From positions 1 to 23,635 of the forward strand of contig JAGFXW010000007.1 of the NCBI GenBank assembly GCA_017861495.1: a DNA stretch of 23,635 nt, given 5' to 3'. Below the pieces are notes generated by a model that was not told the origin of the DNA, did no database searches, and was given only the letters and a program-made list of their open reading frames with translations. Shown here one piece after another: positions 6,409 to 14,269 of this stretch. Origin of the DNA: Bacillota bacterium. GTDB taxonomy: Bacteria; Bacillota_C; Negativicutes; CTSoil-072. Within the stretch, counting starts at the first letter, position 1, and each line of letters opens with the position of its first letter. Both the position numbers and the translations under genes were made by a program.

Positions 6409-7326
6409 ATGACAACGAAAGACAAGCGTGTATCCGAAATCAGAAATTTTAATCGATTTTATACAAACGTAATTGGACTTGTTAACCAAACCATACTTGA
6501 CAGCCCTTATTCACTTGCCGAAGCTCGGGTATTACTCGAAATTAATAGTGCAACTCAGTGTACTGCCAGCGATTTGACAAAACAGTTGCAGATCGATCCA
6601 GGGTATTTGAGTCGCATAATTTCTCGCTTCACAAGGGATAAGCTTGTTGTAAAATCACAATCGTCATCTGACGGACGTGCCCAATTATTATCACTCACTG
6701 ATAAAGGAAAGCATATCATTCATCAGCTTTATGATGATTCGACAGTACAAGTTAACAAGATTCTTGAAAAATTAACGGACGAGGAGCAACAAAAACTTAT
6801 TGATCACATGGTAGCAATACGAGACATTTTAGAGAAGCGGAAAAATAAGACCTTCTTGATGCGTACTTTGAAACCCGGCGACGCCGGTTATATAGCGTAT
6901 AGACATTGCATTCTTTACGAAAAAGAGTATGGACTTGGCGGGGTTTTTGAGCGGTATGTACTCGATAGTTTAACAAAATATATTGATGATAAGCCAGATG
7001 GGGAAGTATGGCTAGCAGAATATCATGGCCAAATTGTTGGTTCCATCGCCATTATCAGTACTGATCCGAATACGGCACAGTTAAGGTGGTTTTTAATAGA
7101 ACCGGAATACCGTGGTGCAGGATTAGGCCGGCAGTTAATGAAAATAGCGATCGACTACTGTAAACAGAAAAAATTTAACCATGTGTTTTTGTGGACATTT
7201 CAAGATTTAGGTGCCGCGCGGCATTTATACAAAAATTTCGGATTTACCCTTACTGAACAAATCGCAAGTGATGAATGGAAAGGTGGTCTGGTAGAAGAAC
7301 GGTGGGATATTGTGCTTCGCGATTAA
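6409..7326 (+). CDS. MarR-family regulator fused to a GNAT N-acetyltransferase
   Basis: The protein has 305 aa from ATG 6409; a TTG one codon earlier is less likely, and the SD is the purine-rich GGAAAGAAAGAG. Residues 1-145 are a MarR winged-helix domain: recognition helix around DPGYLSRIISRF (63-74) and the wing with SSDGRAQLLSLTDKG (86-100). Residues 148-305 are a GNAT domain with the acetyl-CoA loop YRGAGLGRQLM (234-244) and the family's LYKNFGF motif (273-279). Such MarR-GNAT fusions are known in bacteria. The usual idea is that the acetyltransferase acts on a small molecule that the MarR part senses, but the substrate cannot be read here. Two phased operators overlap its promoter, so it probably represses itself. 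It could also control the FetAB pair downstream, though 350 bases separate them. Confidence 0.92.
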   Translation: MTTKDKRVSEIRNFNRFYTNVIGLVNQTILDSPYSLAEARVLLEINSATQCTASDLTKQLQIDPGYLSRIISRFTRDKLVVKSQSSSDGRAQLLSLTDKGKHIIHQLYDDSTVQVNKILEKLTDEEQQKLIDHMVAIRDILEKRKNKTFLMRTLKPGDAGYIAYRHCILYEKEYGLGGVFERYVLDSLTKYIDDKPDGEVWLAEYHGQIVGSIAIISTDPNTAQLRWFLIEPEYRGAGLGRQLMKIAIDYCKQKKFNHVFLWTFQDLGAARHLYKNFGFTLTEQIASDEWKGGLVEERWDIVLRD

Positions 7327-7677
7327 CATTATGAAATTTTTAATTTTTAATTTTTAGCAGCAAAGCAGCGGAGTTGATGGGGGAAAGTTAGCTGAAAAGT
7401 TTGCCGATAACCGCAATAAAAGTAAGTGATCCCAGTAATGGATCAGGGGGTAAAAGATGAATGGGGGCCGTTTTCATAAATCCAAAGCGGCGGGCGGCAC
7501 GGCGTAAATCATTTTTATATAGCTGGGACAATCAGCAATTTATTCGGCGGGCCGCTATCTGATCGTTTACGTGTCATTGGAAGAGGCATAACGGCAAAAA
7601 GGGTACCAGATGGACATGTGCCTCCAATAAATTTTTTACCGGCAAATGCGAACGCTAGGCGAAAAGAGAGTGGTAAT
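7327..7677 (+). other. Intergenic region, no gene supported
   Basis: I see no supported gene in these 351 bases. There is a short direct repeat of TTTTAA units (7336-7355) and a 16-codon reading frame after a GGGGG run (start 7454). The fetA frame is open back to a stop at 7477, but it has no ATG before 7678, only a GTG at 7618 without a good SD. The part after 7480 may be a decayed coding remnant. No terminator hairpin was found for the MarR-GNAT gene. Confidence 0.5.
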
Positions 7678-8313
7678 ATGTTTGAAGTGAAAGACTTAAA
7701 ATTTAAAGAGATAGTAGATATTTCATCACTTGTTATTAATAAACCCATTACGTGCATTGTCGGTGCATCAGGTAGTGGTAAGACTACTTTTTTGCGAATG
7801 TTAAACCGGATGAACGTACCTGATAGAGGAACGATTACTTATAATGGACAGGATATTGCTTTGCTTGATACGGTGAAGTTGCGCAGGAAAGTTGTTATGT
7901 TGGGACAGACTCCTGTGATTTACAGTGGAACTATCGAGGAGAACCTCCAGATTGGGTTGCAGTTTTCTCAAAAACCTCTTGCAACTGCTAATGCGATGAA
8001 AGAAAGCCTTATGAAAGTGGAATTGAATAAGTCCTTGGCGGACGATTGCCGTACTCTTTCCGGAGGAGAAAAGCAGCGGTTATGTCTTGCACGTGTGATG
8101 CTTATGAACGCTGACGTTTATCTATTGGATGAACCGTCTGCTGCTTTAGACAAGTATACTGAAAAAATCATTATCGATAATTTGGTAAAATTCGTGACAG
8201 AACAAAATAAACAGTTGGTGATGATTACTCATTCGGAAGAAATTGCCCGGAGGAATCCGAATTCTATTATCCGCATGGAAAACGGTCACATTGTGGAGGA
8301 ATATCATGAATAG
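7678..8313 (+). CDS. fetA: ABC transporter ATP-binding protein, FetA/YbbL-like
   Basis: The 211-aa single ATPase domain has all motifs: Walker A GASGSGKT (29-36), Q-loop Q77 in MLGQTP, signature LSGGEKQRLCLARV (127-140), Walker B VYLLDEPSAALD (147-158) and H-loop H185. It is short for an ABC ATPase and has the FetA/YbbL style (Q-loop GQTPVIYSGTIEENL). The next gene is a UPF0014 permease whose start overlaps this stop by 8 bases, as in the E. coli fetAB pair, which is linked to iron export and oxidative-stress resistance. The start is placed at ATG 7678 because the protein then begins with the usual FEVKDLKF strand. The SD is weak (AGAGAGTGG), and a GTG at 7618 would add 20 residues of doubtful sequence. 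Confidence 0.88.
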   Translation: MFEVKDLKFKEIVDISSLVINKPITCIVGASGSGKTTFLRMLNRMNVPDRGTITYNGQDIALLDTVKLRRKVVMLGQTPVIYSGTIEENLQIGLQFSQKPLATANAMKESLMKVELNKSLADDCRTLSGGEKQRLCLARVMLMNADVYLLDEPSAALDKYTEKIIIDNLVKFVTEQNKQLVMITHSEEIARRNPNSIIRMENGHIVEEYHE

Positions 8314-9085
8314 TTCAGTCATGGACTTATCAATTTTGCAATTGTCGATTGCTTATGTGTTTATTCTCATTTTATTAGTCATTTTTAAATCCAGGGGGAT
8401 CAAACGGGAAAAACAAATATTGATTGCGACTGTACGTATGACCATACAGCTTACCGTGATGGGATATGTACTGATGTTAGTATTTGATCATGCCAGTTGG
8501 TGGTTAACGGCAAGTATGATTACCATTATGATTGCGTTTGCTATTTATAATGCGATTAAACGTGTGAAAAATAAAATGTCGAAGCAATTACAGAAAATGA
8601 TCATGGTATCGATGGTAACTGGAGCGTTGATCACTGCAGTATTTTTTATTATTGTTGTACTCCAAGTGCGACCATGGTTTAATCCCCAATACTTTATTCC
8701 GATTTCTGGAATGATCGTTGGAAATTGCATGACGGGAATTGCTTTGGGAGCTAATAAATTATGCAGTGATATGGATGAAAAACGAGTTATTATTGAGAAT
8801 TCACTAATGCTTGGTGCTACGCCGGCCCAAGCAACCAAAGAAATTGTCAATGATGCCTTTGATAGTGCCATTCTTCCAACGATGAACAATATGCTAACAA
8901 TGGGGATTGTTTCTCTGCCTGGAATGATGACCGGGCAAATTCTTTCCGGCACATTCCCACTTACGGCCATAAAGTATCAGATCGGAATCATGCTTGCAAT
9001 TTTAGGAGCCACGGCTCTAACCACAATCATGTTTGTAATGCTTGGTTATAGGACTTTTTTTACGAAAGACAATCGATTAAGGTAA
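8306..9085 (+). CDS. fetB: UPF0014 family permease, FetB/YbbM-like
   Basis: The 259-aa membrane protein has about seven hydrophobic segments, starting at residues 9-27, 38-60 and 66-83. Family stretches are clear: ATVRMTIQLTVMGY (41-54), IPISGMIVGNCMTG (131-144), and GIVSLPGMMTGQILSG (200-215). It is the permease partner of the ATPase upstream; ATG 8306 overlaps the fetA stop (8311-8313), and SD GGAGG (8295-8299) lies inside fetA, so the pair is translationally coupled. Family knowledge points to export of iron or a related metal, but substrate cannot be read from sequence. A longer in-frame start at 8243 lies within fetA and is rejected. Confidence 0.9.
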   Translation: MNSSVMDLSILQLSIAYVFILILLVIFKSRGIKREKQILIATVRMTIQLTVMGYVLMLVFDHASWWLTASMITIMIAFAIYNAIKRVKNKMSKQLQKMIMVSMVTGALITAVFFIIVVLQVRPWFNPQYFIPISGMIVGNCMTGIALGANKLCSDMDEKRVIIENSLMLGATPAQATKEIVNDAFDSAILPTMNNMLTMGIVSLPGMMTGQILSGTFPLTAIKYQIGIMLAILGATALTTIMFVMLGYRTFFTKDNRLR

Positions 9086-9156
9086 TTTACGCTATTTATT
9101 CGCTGAACCATTGAAATGGTGGCACTATGAACAGGTAATGCTTGCTTAATTTAGAT

Positions 9157-9192
9157 CGGCAAGGTTCAGAATTTCCGAATCTTGCCGGTTTT
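9157..9192 (+). terminator. Terminator after fetAB (repeat-family member 3)
   Basis: Arms CGGCAAG + TTCAGAA (9157-9172) and the partner CTTGCCG (9181-9187), followed by GTTTTG. The core is nearly identical to the terminator after tRNA-Arg. Confidence 0.85.
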
Positions 9193-9332
9193 GTTGTTAT
9201 AGATCCAAACTGTAAAAGTTCGAGACGAAAAGTTCAAAAATTCACTAGCAACCGAAAGAGAATAGTGGTAAACTATCCATAAGGAAGCATACGTGAAAAA
9301 TTTAACAAACTTTAATTTGAGGAGATGGTGTC

Positions 9333-10421
9333 ATGTTGAAATTAATGAGAGCGCCGGCTAAATACGTGCAAGGGAATAATGCTTTGTTGGAGGCATATGA
9401 AAACACCAAGGATTTAGGATCATCTTTTTTGTTTATTTGTAGTCGCAGCGGATACAAAATGGCTAAACCGAAAATAGAAAAAAGCTTTGAAAACACACCT
9501 GCAAAAATCATGTTTGAAGTATTCAATGGGATCAGTTCCACCGGCGAAATTGAACGAATGCGGAAGATTGTCAAAGAAAATAACATTGAGGTTGTAGGGG
9601 CAATCGGTGGTGGAAGTGCTATCGATACTGCCAAGGCTACCGCTTATTATGAAAAATTGCCGGTGGTAATTATGCCGACAGTTGCGGCTACTGACGCACC
9701 CTGTACGGGCCTTTCGGTAATCTATAACGATGACGGTTCTTTTTGTAAATACATTTTTTATCCCAAAAATCCGGAAACTGTGATTGTGGATTCCTCCATT
9801 ATTGCCGCAGCGCCGGTAAAATTTTTGATTGCTGGCATGGGAGATGCTTTGGGCACGTATTTTGAAGCGAGGGCTTGTTTGAAAACAAATTCGCCCAGCC
9901 TTGAAAATGGAGGCATCACGAAGTCGGCAATGGCGCTTTGCAAGCTTTGTTATGAAACCCTTTTAGCGGATGGTTACAAGGCAAAATTGGCAGTTGAGCA
10001 GGGTATTTTAACGCCGGCAGTAGAAAGTATTATCGAGGCCAATACCTATTTAAGCGGTGTGGGCGCAGATAATGGCGGCCTTGCAGTATCCCACTCCGTG
10101 TATAACGGCTTTACTGCGTTAGAAGAATGTGAATCAACCATGCATGGCGATTTAGTCGCATTTGGTACGATTGCGCAATTGATCATTGAAAACGCTCCGA
10201 TGGAAGAAATTAAAGAAGTAATTGAATTCTGCATATCGGTTGGTTTGCCGGTGACGTTAGCGCAAGTAGGTGTCAAGGATGTAGAAAGAGTCCGCATTGC
10301 TGCAGAAAAGGCCTGTGTGGAAGGGGAATCCATCCATAACATGCTTGGAGATGTGACGCCGGAAGAACTGTATAATGCATTATTGGCGGCGGATACATTG
10401 GGAAAAACCTTTTTAAAGTAA
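9333..10421 (+). CDS. gldA: Glycerol dehydrogenase-type, metal-dependent alcohol dehydrogenase (GldA-like)
   Basis: The 362-aa protein has the usual length for GldA. The Rossmann-like half has the NAD-binding GAIGGGSAIDTAK (89-101). The metal ligands sit at the expected places: D171 in GMGDALGTYFEA, H254 in SHSVYNGF and H271 in TMHGDLVAFG, as in the Geobacillus GldA set of one Asp and two His. It oxidises glycerol to dihydroxyacetone with NAD+, or acts on a related polyol; the exact substrate is inferred. The start has a strong SD (GAGGAG 9319-9324). The gene is flanked by terminators on both sides, so it is monocistronic, and no dihydroxyacetone kinase is adjacent. A TGGTAAACT extended -10 at about 9267 may be its promoter (weak). 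Confidence 0.9.
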   Translation: MLKLMRAPAKYVQGNNALLEAYENTKDLGSSFLFICSRSGYKMAKPKIEKSFENTPAKIMFEVFNGISSTGEIERMRKIVKENNIEVVGAIGGGSAIDTAKATAYYEKLPVVIMPTVAATDAPCTGLSVIYNDDGSFCKYIFYPKNPETVIVDSSIIAAAPVKFLIAGMGDALGTYFEARACLKTNSPSLENGGITKSAMALCKLCYETLLADGYKAKLAVEQGILTPAVESIIEANTYLSGVGADNGGLAVSHSVYNGFTALEECESTMHGDLVAFGTIAQLIIENAPMEEIKEVIEFCISVGLPVTLAQVGVKDVERVRIAAEKACVEGESIHNMLGDVTPEELYNALLAADTLGKTFLK

Positions 10422-10473
10422 AGCTGGGAAAAATCTTGTGAAATGCGACAGCGGCAATAGTCGATTGAAGAGA

Positions 10474-10511
10474 GCGGCAAGGTTCAGAAGTTCTGAAGCC
10501 TTGCTGCTTTT
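10474..10511 (+). terminator. Terminator after gldA (repeat-family member 4)
   Basis: Arms GCGGCAAGG + TTCAGAA and TTCTGAA + CCTTGCTGC (10474-10507, one bulged G and one G-T pair), then TTTT. Same sequence family as the terminators at 4700, 6182 and 9157. Confidence 0.88.
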
Positions 10512-10743
10512 GATTATAACCACGTGCTATTAATTGGTTTTCTTGGTTATTTTGTATTTCTTGCTTGCAACTCTTAGACACCGAGTGGGATAATCCCGCA
10601 TTGTTTCGCTGGTTAATTTAATGAGTTATGGTTGTGCGTGGCAATATAATATGATTTACAAACAGGTAGACTAGCTTTGCTGGAAATTATAATACTTGGA
10701 CAATATATTTTTAAGAATATAATGAAAATTAAAACATTTGCGG

Positions 10744-10772
10744 TAGACATTGAAAAATTTTAGTAGTATAAT
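10744..10772 (+). promoter_or_regulatory. Promoter of the riboswitch-dynamin transcript
   Basis: TAGACA (10744-10749, one mismatch to TTGACA), a 17-bp spacer and exact TATAAT (10767-10772). Transcription would start about 10779, some 37 bases before the riboswitch. Between 10512 and 10743 I see no gene; there is only a short palindrome, GGGATAATCCC, near 10587. Confidence 0.8.
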
Positions 10773-10815
10773 TATTCATACTCAGAAGTTTTTTGAAACG
10801 ACCTAATCTATTCTT

Positions 10816-10905
10816 AATTGCATATTGGGCAAACCCGCCGAAAGACGGGGACGCAAAACCATGGGTCTAAATGCATTTCTATGCAATGATTGCCAGGTTG
10901 CGATT
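10816..10905 (+). promoter_or_regulatory. Cyclic-di-GMP-I riboswitch (GEMM-I)
   Basis: The GEMM-I landmarks are in order: GGGCAAACC (10827-10835), a stem CCCG/CGGG capped by the GAAA tetraloop (10840-10843), GGGACGCAAAACC (10848-10860), GGGTCTA (10863-10869), a small hairpin TGCAT/ATGCA, and the closing GATTGCCAGGTTGC. The P1 stem pairs AATTGCA (10816-10822) with TGCGATT (10899-10905). Known riboswitches of this class bind cyclic di-GMP at nanomolar level and act on transcription termination or translation. Here a strong terminator starts 12 bases later and the next gene starts at 11086, so a transcriptional switch is likely. Confidence 0.95.
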
Positions 10906-10917
10906 TAACAGGAATGT

Positions 10918-10953
10918 AAATAGACCAGAAATATATCTGGTCTATTTGTTTTT
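10918..10953 (+). terminator. Riboswitch expression-platform terminator
   Basis: Perfect 12-bp stem AAATAGACCAGA (10918-10929) and TCTGGTCTATTT (10936-10947) with a 6-base loop, then GTTTTT. The TAGACC in its first arm (10921-10926) is complementary to GGTCTA inside the riboswitch (10864-10869), a possible antiterminator pair. Confidence 0.93.
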
Positions 10954-11085
10954 AGGAACGCGAGAGATGGATTTGCAACGGAAGACAATAAAGGCGTTTA
11001 AGAATGGATAAGGTAATTTTTACGATCGATACAAAATATTTTATGTAAAGAATTAAAATATTACAATTGAAATGAGGTGACCGGT

Positions 11086-13428
11086 ATGTTTCGAGGATCA
11101 ATGGAAATTGCCCGTACTAAAGTAGCGAATTTAATTGATGAACAGATCGAAGGGATTTTATTGCCTTTGTTGAAGGCGCCTGATTTATTAAAGAATGTAC
11201 GGACGGATCAACAGCAACGGAACCTATGCAGTGAGGCTATCGGTCAATGGGAAGAAATATTACGTAGTGAACGATATAAAGTAGACCGGTTGGAGGCATC
11301 GTTTGTTGTTGTTGGCACGATGAAGGCAGGCAAGTCCACGACGATTAATGCGATTGTAGGGTCTGAGGTATTGCCGAACCGTAATCGGCCCATGACAACT
11401 TTGCCTACGGTTATCCGTCACTGTCCGGGAAAGGATGAACCGGAATTACTATTCCCTGATCCTCAACCCATGAATGAACTGATTGAACAACTTGCTGATG
11501 TTCTTCGGGAATCAGCGACAAAGAGTGATTTGAGCGAACTGGCCTTTTGCGCTACGGAAGATGGCAATACACTAGTACAGAAAATTATGGATGGTTCTTT
11601 GGAAAAGATCTACGGGCGGTATAAAGGACAACGGGAAATTTTCGATTTTTTGAAAAATATTAATGATATTTGGCGTTTATGCAGCAGTGAAGGGATAGGA
11701 ATTGATATTGACGGCTGTTTGCGCCAATATGACGATATTCAAAAGTTTCCCGCTATTGAAGTTGAATTTGCTCATTTGAGCGACCAGGATTATAGACTGG
11801 GGAATGGAAAAATTTCTTTCATCGATACACCGGGGCCTAACGAAGCAGGACAAACTTTTTTAAAAAAGATTATGCATGAACAGTTGGAGAAAGCGTCAGC
11901 GGTAGTAGCAATACTGGATTATACGCAGTTGAACGGAGAGGCCGATGCAGATATCCGTCGGTCCTTGAATGAGGTAGCCGATGTGACGGGTGACCGTTTA
12001 TTTGTTGTTGTCAATAAATTTGACCAAAAGGATCGGCATGGTATGGATGCGGATACTTTGCGCACTTATGTTGCACGACAACTATTTGAAGGCCGGTTGG
12101 ATAAATCTCATGTGTACCCAGTTTCCAGTCGTTATGGCTATTTGGCTACCCTTGCCCTGCGGGAATTGAATCAATTTCGCCGTTTGCCTGAGTATCAATT
12201 TAATCCTTGGGTGGAAGATTTTGTTACCTTGACTCTGGGGCCATGTTGGGAAGATGAAGATGCCGATCCGGCGGAATTAACAACCCGGGCCTTAAAGTTG
12301 TGGCGAAATAGCCGGTTTGATGTGTTTCTGGCAGATGTATTAAAAGACAGTTACGCTAATTCAGCTAGTATGAGCTTGCGTGCGGCATTAGACAAGATGT
12401 TGGAGTACAATAAACGCATAATTGAAAGTTTGCAGCTACGGCAAACCGCATTGCATACAGATGTGTTGACGATTGAGGATAATATCAAGGCATTAAATGA
12501 AAAGATAACGCTGATTGGAACATCTGGAAACGAAGTGCGGAGACTCATTGATGAAAGTATCGAAACACTAGAGAAAAAGGTTCTTCAACTGTTGGGTAGA
12601 GTGGATCAAATTGTGATGGATGAAATGCAACTCGTTTTTGATCGGGACAATTGGCTGGAGAAGCGGTTGGGACCATATAATAGGAGCAGTAGGACTAATC
12701 ACCGCGATCATTATGATTTTTCCTCGGAAGAAACTGCCAACCAATTTATAGACAAACTGATTGCCGCCGGGGCAGAAACCATTGAGCCTCAACTCAAGGA
12801 AATACAAGGGTTAATTGAAACTGCTGTAGATGAATTGATAACTGGGGTATGGACGGGTATTAACGGCTGTATTGACAAAGCGTTAGAAGCAGCAGAAAAA
12901 AGATTGAGTGAGACGTTCTCTGTAACAATGGATTTTCCCAAGCCCAGCGTACAAGCCATCGAAGTTGATTTCAACAGTTTGCACCAATCTTCCATCAGAG
13001 AACATAAGACTACCTTGACAAAAACCAAGTATGAACGGAAATGGTATACCTTATGGTGCCATAAACATGAGATTGTGTATTGCTATCAAGAATGCGCCTA
13101 CCGTGTATGCATCCAGGATGTGGTAGAGAAAATACAAAGAGAAATAAAAAAAGATCTGTATGCCTTATTAGTAACCATAGAGAGATACATGCAAAAAGAG
13201 TTCAAACCGGCTATAAATAATTATTTTGGTGAAAACATAGACTACTTAAAGCGATTTAGCGGTGATCTTGCCGACGCCAAACATGATAAAAAACTACAAA
13301 GTGAACAGATGGAAACCCTGTTGGTTACGATTAATGAAATTCTGGACCGGTCCAAGGAACAACAAGTAAAATTGAGGGCTGTAGAGGCATTATCACCAGG
13401 CTCAGTATCCAATTTGCGTGTTGGGTGA
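11086..13428 (+). CDS. crfC: Dynamin-like GTPase, CrfC/YjdA-like, under cyclic-di-GMP riboswitch control
   Basis: The protein has 780 aa; start ATG 11086 fits SD GAGGTGA (11074-11080), while GTG 11077 falls inside that SD. The GTPase domain has G1 GTMKAGKST (77-85), the G2 threonines in RPMTTLPT (101-108), G3 DTPG (247-250) and G4 NKFD (310-313). The G1-G2 stretch is nearly the same as in E. coli CrfC (YjdA), a dynamin-like protein that binds the DNA polymerase clamp and affects cohesion of sister strands behind forks. Residues about 430-760 are helical with coiled-coil character. An unusual Cys/His group (C658, H659, H661, C666, C670, C675) lies in the stalk region and might bind a metal. 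No YjcZ-like partner follows. Membrane or DNA target unknown. Transcription passes through the riboswitch and its terminator. Confidence 0.88.
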   Translation: MFRGSMEIARTKVANLIDEQIEGILLPLLKAPDLLKNVRTDQQQRNLCSEAIGQWEEILRSERYKVDRLEASFVVVGTMKAGKSTTINAIVGSEVLPNRNRPMTTLPTVIRHCPGKDEPELLFPDPQPMNELIEQLADVLRESATKSDLSELAFCATEDGNTLVQKIMDGSLEKIYGRYKGQREIFDFLKNINDIWRLCSSEGIGIDIDGCLRQYDDIQKFPAIEVEFAHLSDQDYRLGNGKISFIDTPGPNEAGQTFLKKIMHEQLEKASAVVAILDYTQLNGEADADIRRSLNEVADVTGDRLFVVVNKFDQKDRHGMDADTLRTYVARQLFEGRLDKSHVYPVSSRYGYLATLALRELNQFRRLPEYQFNPWVEDFVTLTLGPCWEDEDADPAELTTRALKLWRNSRFDVFLADVLKDSYANSASMSLRAALDKMLEYNKRIIESLQLRQTALHTDVLTIEDNIKALNEKITLIGTSGNEVRRLIDESIETLEKKVLQLLGRVDQIVMDEMQLVFDRDNWLEKRLGPYNRSSRTNHRDHYDFSSEETANQFIDKLIAAGAETIEPQLKEIQGLIETAVDELITGVWTGINGCIDKALEAAEKRLSETFSVTMDFPKPSVQAIEVDFNSLHQSSIREHKTTLTKTKYERKWYTLWCHKHEIVYCYQECAYRVCIQDVVEKIQREIKKDLYALLVTIERYMQKEFKPAINNYFGENIDYLKRFSGDLADAKHDKKLQSEQMETLLVTINEILDRSKEQQVKLRAVEALSPGSVSNLRVG

Positions 13429-13450
13429 CTACTATCTCTTATCATTTTTA

Positions 13451-13501
13451 TACAAACACCGGCTGAAGTTCGGATGTTCTGAACTTCAGCCGGTGTTTGT
13501 A
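13451..13501. terminator. Long perfect hairpin between the dynamin gene and sdhB
   Basis: A 21-bp perfect stem (13451-13471 with 13481-13501) and a 9-base loop sit between convergent genes. The plus side ends GTTTGTATTTG, a weak U-tract, so termination is likely but may be aided by the long stem. Confidence 0.8.
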
Positions 13502-13525
13502 TTTGCTGGCAAGTCCGCTCATAAC

Positions 13526-14268
<743 letters not shown>

Positions 14269-14269
<1 letters not shown>

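Noticed and set aside
7618..7677. N-terminal extension of FetA from GTG 7618
   Set aside because: The family begins at the FEVKDLKF strand, and there is no SD before the GTG.
7515..7757. Minus-strand 80-aa ORF overlapping the fetA start
   Set aside because: No SD, composition of a shadow frame, and overlap with the conserved N-terminus of FetA.
8545..8970. Minus-strand 141-aa ORF inside fetB
   Set aside because: Antisense to a clear UPF0014 permease; hydrophobic reverse shadow.
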